The notes beneath the pieces were generated by a model. That model made no database searches and was not told where the DNA came from. It saw only the letters and a program-made list of their open reading frames with translations. 26,003 nt of DNA from a virus. The stretch covers positions 1 to 26,003 of IMG/VR virus record IMGVR_UViG_3300022925_000155. One strand, given 5' to 3'. Positions within the stretch are counted from its first letter, which is position 1. Every line of letters starts with the position of its first letter. Shown here piece after piece: positions 18,087-23,716 of the stretch. Position numbers and translations under genes: made by a program.

Positions 18087-18587
18087 ATGCTTTTAGTTAA
18101 AACATCAAACGGAGAGGTAGATCAATTTCCATACACGATCGGAAACCTACGCCGTGACAATCCTCAGACCAGCTTTCCTAAAAAAATTGGCGGTGCAATT
18201 TTAGCCAGCTATGGCATATATCACGTTATGCCGAACGCAGAGCCGGACTATGACGCTCTGGTTCAGACCTTGGTTCGTGATGCCCAGCCGCAAAAAGAAA
18301 CACGCATACGTCAGGCAGACGATGAAGAACCTGCCGATGTAGCTGTTGGTGATAGCTATGAAACAGGGCGTTGGGTTATTGGCTACACTGTATCAAACAA
18401 GACACAAGCCGATGCTGAGAAAGCGGTGCGTAACCGGCGTGACACATTGCTAGCTGAAACAGACTGGATGGCTTTGTCAGACGTTACGATGTCTGATACA
18501 ATGACCGCCTATCGCCAAGCCCTGCGTGATATTCCAGCACAAGCTGGGTTTCCCTTAAGCGTAACTTGGCCGACAAAGCCGGAGTAA
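18087..18587 (+). CDS. Phage tail assembly chaperone-like protein
   Basis: The C-terminal third carries the pattern of the phage tail assembly chaperone / tail fibre assembly family: AVRNRRDTLLAETDWMALSD, then YRQALRDIPAQAGFPLSVTW and a final Pro-x-Lys-Pro-Glu. In that family the motif reads R-x-x-RD-x-LL-x-x-TDW...YRQALRD-I...P-x-x-x-W-P. The N-terminal part is variable, as usual. The product is 166 residues and soluble. It is encoded 11 bases after the repeat protein with a strong aaggag site (18076-18081). Such proteins help fold or attach the distal fibre encoded just upstream, so the likely clients are the fibre, the two small beta proteins and the repeat protein. The DNA is more G+C-rich than the genes that follow. 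Confidence 0.85.
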   Translation: MLLVKTSNGEVDQFPYTIGNLRRDNPQTSFPKKIGGAILASYGIYHVMPNAEPDYDALVQTLVRDAQPQKETRIRQADDEEPADVAVGDSYETGRWVIGYTVSNKTQADAEKAVRNRRDTLLAETDWMALSDVTMSDTMTAYRQALRDIPAQAGFPLSVTWPTKPE

Positions 18588-18591
18588 ATAA

Positions 18592-18795
18592 ATGAAAATG
18601 ACGCAGGAAGTTACACCAGAACTACGTGTTGCTATAGAATTAGAAGCACACGAAAAGGAATGTGCAGTACGCTATGCGTCTGTTGAAGATAAACTATCAG
18701 GTCTCGACAAAAGATTGTGGAGACTTGAAGCAATGATAATGGGGTCAACGGTTATTATAGTTGGTCTTGCAGCCTCTTTGATGATGAAACTGTAA
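18592..18795 (+). CDS. Small single-membrane-segment protein, holin-like candidate
   Basis: The 67-residue protein has an acidic helical N-terminus (residues 1-45, containing VEDKLSGLDKRLWRLEAM) and one C-terminal membrane helix (about 47-65, MIMGSTVIIVGLAASLMMKL). This layout resembles XhlA-type and other small phage membrane proteins. T7 places its 67-residue holin gp17.5 in the same position, between the fibre gene and the small terminase, so a role in holin-type lysis is the best guess; there is no clear sequence match to gp17.5. A ggag site at 18581-18584 supports the ATG at 18592, and a second ATG occurs at 18598. No endolysin is recognised in the window. Confidence 0.75.
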   Translation: MKMTQEVTPELRVAIELEAHEKECAVRYASVEDKLSGLDKRLWRLEAMIMGSTVIIVGLAASLMMKL

Positions 18796-18806
18796 GGAAT
18801 ACTAAT

Positions 18807-19307
18807 ATGGAACCAATCAGTACTGCCCTAGCTGGGATTGCACTTGTTAAACAAAGTGTAGACTTTATCAAGACACACATTAACACTGTTCAAGATATTG
18901 GACAAATAGCAAGCCAGATTGATGACTTGTTCACAGGCGAAAAGCAAATACAACAAGCCAGAAACAAAAAGTCTGGCGGTGGACTTGGGGATCAATTTGG
19001 GGTAGATACTGTAGCTAAGGAAGTCATAGATGCTAAACTCGCAGCAGAAAAGTTGCAGGAAGTAGCTAATATGATTGACTTGCGGTTTGGTCACGGTACT
19101 TGGAAAGGTATTGTAGCGGAACGTGCTAAAAGATTACAAGAACAACGTGAAGCTCAAGCTCAAGCTAGACGTGAAGCTATACAAAAAGCTCAGGAGTTTG
19201 AGGAAACAATGAAGACTATTGGTATTACTGTTGCTATACTAGCAGTATCTATAGGTCTTTTTATAACCGCTATGGTTTCTATAGCAAAGGCGGCTAATTA
19301 TGTTTAA
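18807..19307 (+). CDS. Coiled-coil protein with C-terminal membrane helix, unknown function
   Basis: The 166-residue product has a weakly hydrophobic N-terminus (MEPISTALAGIALVKQSVDF), a Gly-rich linker near residue 56 (SGGGLGDQFG), a long Gln/Arg/Ala-rich helical stretch (about 103-134, with QEQREAQAQARREAIQKAQE) and a membrane helix at about 136-160 (GITVAILAVSIGLFITAMVS). I know similar hypothetical proteins from marine phages but no assigned function. It sits among other membrane proteins between fibre and terminase genes, so a part in lysis or a membrane-linked accessory role is possible. Its end overlaps the next gene by eight bases. An aaggaa site precedes the start. Confidence 0.8.
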   Translation: MEPISTALAGIALVKQSVDFIKTHINTVQDIGQIASQIDDLFTGEKQIQQARNKKSGGGLGDQFGVDTVAKEVIDAKLAAEKLQEVANMIDLRFGHGTWKGIVAERAKRLQEQREAQAQARREAIQKAQEFEETMKTIGITVAILAVSIGLFITAMVSIAKAANYV

Positions 19308-19503
19308 AACATTTGTACTAGCTTGTAGCTTGTCTGTTCCAACAGATTGCTGGGAATTTAGGGACGCACGTGGTCCTTATAAAACATACGAGCAATGTAA
19401 GTCAAGAGCCTATGAGATGGGTAACGACATTATGTTAATGCCTAATAATGATTTACAACCTAAAATGTTTAAGTGTATTTCATTAAAAGGACAACAATTA
19501 TGA
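19300..19503 (+). CDS. Small cysteine-containing, possibly exported protein
   Basis: This is a 67-residue protein with a short hydrophobic N-terminus (MFKTFVLACSLSVPTDCWEF) and four cysteines (9, 17, 33, 59). This suggests a periplasmic or membrane-exposed protein with disulfides, though the signal-like segment is short. Aromatic and charged residues follow (RDARGPYKTYEQCKSRAYEM). I do not recognise the family. It is embedded between two membrane-anchored genes: it starts eight bases inside the previous gene and its stop overlaps the next start (ATGA at 19500-19503). The tight overlaps argue that it is a real gene and that it is made together with the putative spanin-like lipoprotein. Confidence 0.72.
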   Translation: MFKTFVLACSLSVPTDCWEFRDARGPYKTYEQCKSRAYEMGNDIMLMPNNDLQPKMFKCISLKGQQL

Positions 19504-19946
19504 AAACTTGGAGTAAACTAAAATGCACCTTCATACTCTTATCTACACTTGGATTATTTGGTTGCGAAAACATAAGTATGTCAGATATGTTTACGGCAAG
19601 TGGAGCCTCTGGTGGGGCGGCTGTTGCAAGCATTGTAACTGCGAATCCTGCAATCATTGCTGGAGCAACAGGAGCAGGTGCGCTTGTGGGAGCAAGTCTG
19701 ATTGAAGAAGACAAAAGTCTTAGTGTAGAACAGATAGCCGAAGTACAAAATCCTTGGCAAGCTTTATTAGTAGCTTTAGATCAAATACTAGCTAATGCTT
19801 TTGAACTTGTTATAGGTATTAGTATAGCTGTCTTTGGTATCCCTATGCTTATTACTTACCTTGTAGGTAGAATGAAACAGCGTCCTGAAGATGCTAAAGC
19901 TATTAATGAACTTGTGCATAAAGTAGCAAAGATGAAGGAAGAGTAA
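19500..19946 (+). CDS. Lipoprotein with C-terminal membrane helix, unimolecular spanin-like candidate
   Basis: The start at 19500 (ATG overlapping the previous stop) is preferred over a GTG at 19473; agg at 19488-19490 lies nine bases upstream. The 148-residue product begins with a basic then hydrophobic signal segment ending in a lipobox (LFGC, Cys22). It contains a Gly/Ala-rich hydrophobic stretch (about 38-68), a short acidic region, then a membrane helix at about 101-123 (FELVIGISIAVFGIPMLITY) and a basic/charged tail. A lipid anchor at one end and an inner-membrane helix near the other is the architecture of unimolecular spanins such as phage T1 gp11, which join and disrupt the outer membrane at lysis. 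The location in the T7 lysis-gene zone fits. The Gly/Ala stretch is atypical, so other membrane roles remain possible. Confidence 0.78.
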   Translation: MKTWSKLKCTFILLSTLGLFGCENISMSDMFTASGASGGAAVASIVTANPAIIAGATGAGALVGASLIEEDKSLSVEQIAEVQNPWQALLVALDQILANAFELVIGISIAVFGIPMLITYLVGRMKQRPEDAKAINELVHKVAKMKEE

Positions 19947-19949
19947 AAC

Positions 19950-20090
19950 ATGAGCCTATATGAAAACATAAACAAACGTAAAAAAGCTGGTACTAGTAGA
20001 CCTAAGAGTAAGTCTACTGTAAGTCCTAAAGCCTACGCTAACATGAAAGCTGGCTTTCCTAAGACAGACAAGTACAAGAAGAAAAAGTAA
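19950..20090 (+). CDS. Very small, highly basic conserved phage protein
   Basis: This 46-codon gene encodes a protein made almost entirely of Lys, Ser, Ala, Gly and Tyr, with a start MSLYENINKRKKAG, a middle RPKSKSTVSPKAYANMKAGF and an ending YKKKK. An aaggaag site at 19935-19940 lies about nine bases upstream, and the stop overlaps the small terminase start by one base (TAATG). Short Lys-rich proteins of this type (LYxNIN...RKK) precede packaging genes in many marine phages. The function is unknown. The charge suggests DNA or RNA contact, perhaps as a packaging accessory, but that is inference. Confidence 0.8.
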   Translation: MSLYENINKRKKAGTSRPKSKSTVSPKAYANMKAGFPKTDKYKKKK

Positions 20091-20305
20091 TGACAGAAAA
20101 ACAACTGATAGACAGCTTGCATGAGGCTGTCACCCAAGAACTGCTACTACGTGTACGCAGTGGGGAAGCTACAGCTAGTGAACTATCAGTGGCTGTTAAG
20201 TTTCTTAAAGACAACGGCGCGTCTTTGGATGTCATCATGGCAGAAAGTCCTATGGCTAACTTGCTGCAGGACTTGCCCTTTGATGTAGGGGAGCAACTGC
20301 AATGA
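20090..20305 (+). CDS. Terminase small subunit, T7 gp18-like
   Basis: The product is a 71-residue helical acidic protein; T7 gp18 is 89 residues. The pattern of an N-terminal helix with QELLLRVRSGEATASELSVA followed by VKFLKDNGASLDVI is typical of short T7-like or podophage small terminases, in which the second helix reads 'lyNaiikfLkdn'. It would recognise DNA and regulate the large terminase ATPase. The start overlaps the preceding stop by one base, and the stop overlaps the next start (ATGA at 20302-20305). Unlike T7, where only spanin genes separate 18 and 19, a 330-residue structural-type gene lies between the two terminase genes here. Confidence 0.82.
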   Translation: MTEKQLIDSLHEAVTQELLLRVRSGEATASELSVAVKFLKDNGASLDVIMAESPMANLLQDLPFDVGEQLQ

Positions 20306-21294
20306 GAGAAGGTCCAAATGCAACATTACTTACTACAGAAGCAACATTAAACAATAGTACATGGACTAAATTAGTTAATACTAATGTTAATCGTACTTAC
20401 ATGTCTATACTTAACAATGCCTCAACTTATCCTATACGTATAGGTTTTGGACAAGATACCGTAGAACCTACATCAAGTTATCAAATCTTAGGTGGACTGG
20501 CTACTACTAGTAGTTCTTCTTTATCTAATATCGGTGTTTTTAAATTTGGTATACATGACTCAGTACAAAATGTTGAACAAACAGTATGGGAATATGGTGG
20601 TATCTATACATACCCTACTACTGCTGTAGTTATGACTGTAACCAGTTCTGCTGGTGCTGCTGATAATGGGTGTGAAATAGCTGTTAACGGTTTAGATGAA
20701 AACTATAATGAAGTTACAGAAGTCCTTACACTTTCTGGTGCAGGAACTGCAACAACTACGACAACCTTTATTAGAGTTTTTCGTGGTTATGTAGCAGGTA
20801 GTCAGGATACTACAGGCAATGTAACTATTGGTAATGGTGCTAACGTATATAGTTACGTTAATGCTGATAATCAAACACTACAAGCTTTTTATACAATACC
20901 TGCTGGTTATACAGCACAATTGTTACAAACAGACCATACAATTAGTACAGAGCAAAACAATAAGTTTGGACAGATACGTATTATAGTACGTAGACCAAAC
21001 GGTGTGTTTAGAACTCAAGAAAGTTTTACTATAGATAATGGTTCTGTCAGTCGTATTTACAGTACACCTATTTATATTCCAGAAAAATCTGATATTGAAG
21101 TAAGGGCTATAGCTTCAGGAGCTAATGCTTTTTTACACATTTCTTCCACAATAGAACTAGGTCTTACTAGTACTGCAGTAGATTTTTCTAATAGTTCAAA
21201 CCAGTATGAATTTAAAGTAGCTCCTATTAATACTGTGTGGGCTAAGACTACATCACCTGATCCACATACTATCAAAGTAGTACATGATGACTGA
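20302..21294 (+). CDS. Beta-rich virion-type protein between the terminase genes, unknown
   Basis: The 330-residue product is rich in Thr, Ser, Asn, Gly and Val, has no membrane segment or signal peptide, and alternates short hydrophobic strands, as in head-decoration or tail-surface proteins. Segments such as GGIYTYPTTAVVMTVTSSAG and YTIPAGYTAQLLQTDHTIST look like beta-sandwich strands; the latter resembles stretches in other phage structural proteins. I do not recognise a named family. It is translationally coupled to both neighbours: a four-base overlap with the small terminase and an 11-base overlap with the large terminase, with ggggag at 20288-20293. A virion role (head decoration, or tail or fibre accessory) is inferred from composition only. 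Confidence 0.8.
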   Translation: MREGPNATLLTTEATLNNSTWTKLVNTNVNRTYMSILNNASTYPIRIGFGQDTVEPTSSYQILGGLATTSSSSLSNIGVFKFGIHDSVQNVEQTVWEYGGIYTYPTTAVVMTVTSSAGAADNGCEIAVNGLDENYNEVTEVLTLSGAGTATTTTTFIRVFRGYVAGSQDTTGNVTIGNGANVYSYVNADNQTLQAFYTIPAGYTAQLLQTDHTISTEQNNKFGQIRIIVRRPNGVFRTQESFTIDNGSVSRIYSTPIYIPEKSDIEVRAIASGANAFLHISSTIELGLTSTAVDFSNSSNQYEFKVAPINTVWAKTTSPDPHTIKVVHDD

Positions 21295-22963
21295 TGTTCC
21301 AGAGCAACTTAAAGACTTCAGGAACTTTACATACCTTGTATGGCAACATTTAGGACTACCAGAGCCTACTCCTATTCAGTACGATATAGCACACTATCTA
21401 CAGCACAGTCCTAAGCGTTGTATTATTGAGGCTTTTCGTGGTGTAGGTAAATCTTACATTACTGCTGCTTACGTAGTACATCAGCTACTCCTTGATCCAC
21501 AACTAAAGTTTATGGTGGTGTCAGCTAGTAAAGCAAGAGCAGATGACTTCTCTACCTTTACTCAGCGTATTATTATGGAATTACCTATATGTCAACATCT
21601 AGTAGCTAAAGATGGACAACGGTGGTCTAAGATAGCCTTTGATGTAGCTCCTGCTAAGGCTTCTGGTTCACCCTCAGTAAAGTCTGTAGGTGTTACAGGT
21701 CAGCTTACAGGTAGCCGTGCAGACATTATCATTGCTGACGATGTGGAAGTACCTAACAACTCCATGACCCATATGATGAGAGAGAAGCTTGGAGAAACAG
21801 TAAAAGAATTTGATGCTGTTCTCAAGCCCTCAGGTAAGATTATATACCTTGGTACACCACAGAACGAGATGTCTCTCTATAATACACTGCTAGCACGTGG
21901 CTATGAGATGAGAGTATGGCCTGCTAGATACCCTACCCTAGAACGCTCAGAGAAGGCGTATGGGGGCAGGTTAGCTCCTTTGCTGTATGATTCTCTACAA
22001 ACTAACCTAGAGGCCGTGTATGGGCTTCCTACAGACCCTAAACGGTTTGACGATACAGACTTACTAGAAAGAGAACTAAGTTATGGTAGAAGTGGTTTTG
22101 CTTTGCAATTTATGTTGGATACTTCACTATCTGATGCAAACAAATACCCCCTTAAACTAAGTGACTTAATGATTTACTCATGTGACAAGGATACTGCACC
22201 TGAGAAACTAGTCTATGGTATCTTCAAACCACTACCAGAGCTACCCAATGTAGGTCTTGCAGGAGACAAGTTCTACGCCCCTGAGGACACTATAGGACGC
22301 TCTGAGTACACAGGTAGCATACTTGCAGTTGACCCCTCTGGTAGAGGCTCTGACGAGACTGCATACGCTGTTGTAAAGATGCTTAACGGTTTCCTACACG
22401 TAGTTGACTGTGGTGGCATTGAAGGTGGCTATTCTGAGAAGACATTACAACACCTCACTGACCTCGCTAAGATACACAAAGTCAACATGGTGTTGGTTGA
22501 GAGTAACTTTGGTGACGGAATGTTTACTGAGTTACTGAAGCCTTACTTAGTTAATACTTATCCAGTAACGATAGAAGAAGTAAGACATAGTAAACAAAAG
22601 GAACAAAGGATCATTGATACCCTTGAGCCTGTAATGAACCAACATAGACTTGTAGTAGACCCTAAGGTCATACAAAAAGACTACGATAGTGTACAGCATA
22701 TGCCACCAGACAAAGCTGCTAAGTACATGCTGACCTACCAGATGACTAGGATTACTAAACAAAGAGGGGCATTGGCTCATGACGATAGACTTGACGTTCT
22801 TGCTATGGCAGTGCAGTACTGGACAGACCAGATGGCTGCTGACGCAGATACACAAATACAATCAAGAAAAGAAGAACTACTAGATAATGAACTAGATAAG
22901 TTTATGTCTCACCTTAATCTAGGTACTAAAGATACAGGTGAGTCTGGTTGGCTGTCACTATAG
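21284..22963 (+). CDS. Terminase large subunit, T7 gp19-like ATPase/nuclease
   Basis: This packaging motor of 559 residues (T7 gp19 is 586) pumps DNA into the prohead and cuts concatemers. The ATPase domain shows Walker A FRGVGKS at 51-57, a Walker B IIIADDVE at 148-155 with the acidic pair 152/153 and catalytic-type Glu155, and a coupling motif YLGTPQ near 188-193. The RNase-H-type nuclease domain has ILAVDPSGRGSDETAYAV with the first metal-binding Asp at 350, a VLVESNFGDG strand near 405, and HDDRLDVLAMAV with Asp500, 501 and 504. All key residues are present. Two consecutive ATGs (21284, 21287) are possible starts. The last codons contain CACTATAGG, close to a T7-class promoter core, where T7 has a promoter (phiOR) near its right end. 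Confidence 0.96.
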   Translation: MMTDVPEQLKDFRNFTYLVWQHLGLPEPTPIQYDIAHYLQHSPKRCIIEAFRGVGKSYITAAYVVHQLLLDPQLKFMVVSASKARADDFSTFTQRIIMELPICQHLVAKDGQRWSKIAFDVAPAKASGSPSVKSVGVTGQLTGSRADIIIADDVEVPNNSMTHMMREKLGETVKEFDAVLKPSGKIIYLGTPQNEMSLYNTLLARGYEMRVWPARYPTLERSEKAYGGRLAPLLYDSLQTNLEAVYGLPTDPKRFDDTDLLERELSYGRSGFALQFMLDTSLSDANKYPLKLSDLMIYSCDKDTAPEKLVYGIFKPLPELPNVGLAGDKFYAPEDTIGRSEYTGSILAVDPSGRGSDETAYAVVKMLNGFLHVVDCGGIEGGYSEKTLQHLTDLAKIHKVNMVLVESNFGDGMFTELLKPYLVNTYPVTIEEVRHSKQKEQRIIDTLEPVMNQHRLVVDPKVIQKDYDSVQHMPPDKAAKYMLTYQMTRITKQRGALAHDDRLDVLAMAVQYWTDQMAADADTQIQSRKEELLDNELDKFMSHLNLGTKDTGESGWLSL

Positions 22964-22998
22964 GTTTTTCTAAACTGTACCTATAAGGAAGACCCCCT

Positions 22999-23055
22999 GT
23001 TACCTATAGTATAGGATATGTAGTAAGTAGGAGTAGACTTAAGGTTACTTATAGT
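22999..23055 (+). repeat. Two copies of GTTACYTATAGT, possible phage promoter elements
   Basis: The 12-base sequences at 22999-23010 (GTTACCTATAGT) and 23044-23055 (GTTACTTATAGT) differ at one base. Both carry TATAG, the initiation core of T7-class promoters, and both lie just after the large terminase in the otherwise gene-free spacer. The second copy is in the loop of the long hairpin described separately. They could be promoters for a phage RNA polymerase near the genome end, or end-processing signals. The upstream recognition part does not match T7, and no polymerase gene is in view, so the call is tentative. Confidence 0.35.
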
Positions 23056-23085
23056 GGACTTAGAGTTTATACTTCTACTTACTAC
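23020..23085. repeat. Long inverted repeat (16-bp arms, 34-base loop) downstream of large terminase
   Basis: The arms at 23020-23035 and 23070-23085 pair over 16 positions with one G-U wobble; the outer 11 bases (GTAGTAAGTAG with CTACTTACTAC) pair perfectly. The loop is 34 bases and contains one of the TATAG repeats. No T-run follows directly, so it is a poor simple terminator. In T7 a hairpin end near the right terminus has been proposed as an intermediate in concatemer processing, which makes this element a candidate for the same step. Confidence 0.75.
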
Positions 23086-23125
23086 TTTCTAGTTTATAAC
23101 TAGGTCATTAGAATAAGGCAGTATT

Positions 23126-23263
23126 ATGTTCATATATGATATAGTGTTGAAGATATGTTATACTTTACTGGTACTCTGGTTGATCTATATGTTCTCTATG
23201 GCACTCGCTAATGACATATGTGACTGTGTGAAAGACTTTGATGGTTGGTGGAAGGTGTCTTAA
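23126..23263 (+). CDS. Tiny membrane protein in the post-terminase spacer
   Basis: The 45-residue frame starts at an ATG preceded by aagg at 23115-23118 with seven-base spacing. The product has a hydrophobic helix from about residue 10 to 28 (ICYTLLVLWLIYMFSMALAN), then a Cys-x-Cys segment and an acidic/aromatic tail (KDFDGWWKVS). It stands alone between the hairpin region and a sigma70-like promoter. T7 has a small gene (19.5) of unknown role after its large terminase in the same place. The good ribosome site and membrane helix support it; the isolated position and small size leave doubt. Confidence 0.5.
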   Translation: MFIYDIVLKICYTLLVLWLIYMFSMALANDICDCVKDFDGWWKVS

Positions 23264-23265
23264 TT

Positions 23266-23295
23266 TTGGTAAAAAAATCTGAGGGGGTATATAAT
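23266..23295 (+). promoter_or_regulatory. Sigma70-like promoter upstream of the early genes
   Basis: A perfect TATAAT (-10) lies at 23290-23295, with TTGGTA (four of six matches to TTGACA) at 23266-23271 and an 18-base spacer. It reads toward the early-type genes. The -10 box lies within the loop of an inverted repeat (GGGGGTAT 23283-23290 with GTACCCCC 23311-23318), partly sharing bases with its left arm. Host-polymerase promoters at the left end are expected for early transcription in T7-like phages. Confidence 0.5.
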
Positions 23296-23318
23296 AGTCA
23301 TAAGGTGTGCGTACCCCC
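23283..23318. repeat. G5/C5 inverted repeat around the -10 box
   Basis: GGGGGTAT at 23283-23290 pairs with GTACCCCC at 23311-23318 (one G-U pair), leaving a 20-base loop that holds the rest of the TATAAT box. No T-run follows, so it is not a standard terminator. It could mark a control site on the promoter or the start of the early transcript. Confidence 0.55.
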
Positions 23319-23326
23319 CATGCCGC

Positions 23327-23340
23327 GTCAAACATTTGAC
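23327..23340. promoter_or_regulatory. Operator-like palindrome GTCAAA-CA-TTTGAC
   Basis: Two perfect six-base arms are separated by two bases, the geometry of a binding site for a dimeric DNA-binding protein and too tight for an RNA hairpin. It lies about 32 bases downstream of the TATAAT box, and its right arm overlaps a TTGACA (23336-23341) for which I find no -10 box at normal spacing. No candidate regulator is encoded in the window. Confidence 0.4.
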
Positions 23341-23352
23341 ACTTTTAGTCTA

Positions 23353-23453
23353 CCCTAAGTTTCTATGGTTACTCTAAGTAGTCAATAAGTTGACGAAGTT
23401 AGGCACCACTAAGACTTTAAGTAGACTTTAAGTAGATTATGAGTGGCTTAAAG
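23353..23453. repeat. Short repeat array, CTAAG / CTTTAAG type
   Basis: Related short words recur: CCCTAAG (23353-23359), TCTAAG (23373-23378), ACTAAG (23408-23413), CTTTAAG (23415-23421 and 23426-23432) and CTTAAAG (23447-23453). The two CTTTAAG copies belong to a perfect tandem 11-base repeat, GACTTTAAGTA (23413-23423 and 23424-23434). T7 carries arrays of CCTAAAG-type repeats next to its terminal redundancy, and the resemblance in sequence and place is notable. Confidence 0.6.
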
Positions 23454-23543
23454 TGTTTGGCGTGTCTGTCTTTCTCTATCTATTTTTTTGCTTATATATA
23501 TACTCTCTCTCGCTGCATTTATTTTTATTTGTTTTTTTCTCAT

Positions 23544-23565
23544 TGTGCCTTATTTGTGCCTTATT
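23544..23565. repeat. Tandem 11-base repeat TGTGCCTTATT
   Basis: Two perfect adjoining copies (23544-23554 and 23555-23565) follow a long T-rich tract. They are non-coding and may be part of the end-region repeat structure or a promoter region. No convincing -35/-10 pair is formed. Confidence 0.7.
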
Positions 23566-23601
23566 CTTATTCTAGTCTATTGAGACTGAAGGAACACAAG
23601 A

Positions 23602-23647
23602 AGCTTAACCAGCGACAGACTACTTGTTAGATGATACAAGGTTAAGC
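23602..23647 (+). other. Structured leader: inverted repeat upstream of the first early gene
   Basis: GCTTAACC (23602-23609) pairs with GGTTAAGC (23640-23647), and inside it TTGT pairs with ACAA abutting the right arm, giving a bulged stem of about 12 pairs. A 10-base palindrome TGGCTAGCCA (23658-23667) follows. It lies about 70 bases before the ATG at 23717 and is probably transcribed. It lacks a T-run and tRNA features. An RNase III site or translational control element is possible. Confidence 0.45.
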
Positions 23648-23716
23648 AACGGAAAGGTGGCTAGCCAGCATAACTTCAGTAACTTTTAGAAACGCAAAGA
23701 AACCAAAGAGGTTAAC

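Larger units (their letters stand above)
23264..23716 (+). other. 453-base non-coding spacer, probable genome-end and early-control region
   Basis: No convincing gene is visible. From left to right it holds a sigma70-like promoter, a G5/C5 inverted repeat, an operator-like palindrome, a run of CTAAG/CTTTAAG short repeats, a strongly T-rich pyrimidine tract (about 23466-23545), a tandem 11-base repeat, and a leader with inverted repeats leading to the first early gene at 23717. In T7 the terminal repeats are flanked by short repeat arrays and followed by the early host-polymerase promoters, so this layout fits the left genome end joined to the right end. The exact terminal-repeat boundaries cannot be read from a single consensus sequence. 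Confidence 0.6.

Noticed and set aside
23336-23369. Second sigma70 promoter using TTGACA at 23336
   Set aside because: The -35 is perfect, but the only -10-like word (TATGGT at 23364) would need a 22-base spacer.
23439-23630. 63-residue open frame in the spacer after the terminase
   Set aside because: It has no ribosome site, crosses a T-rich tract and the tandem TGTGCCTTATT repeat, and its aromatic composition simply reflects the pyrimidine-rich DNA. It is better read as non-coding.
23602-23647. Possible tRNA in the leader
   Set aside because: The outer arms pair, but there is no anticodon-arm geometry, no T-loop sequence and no CCA-proximal acceptor layout.
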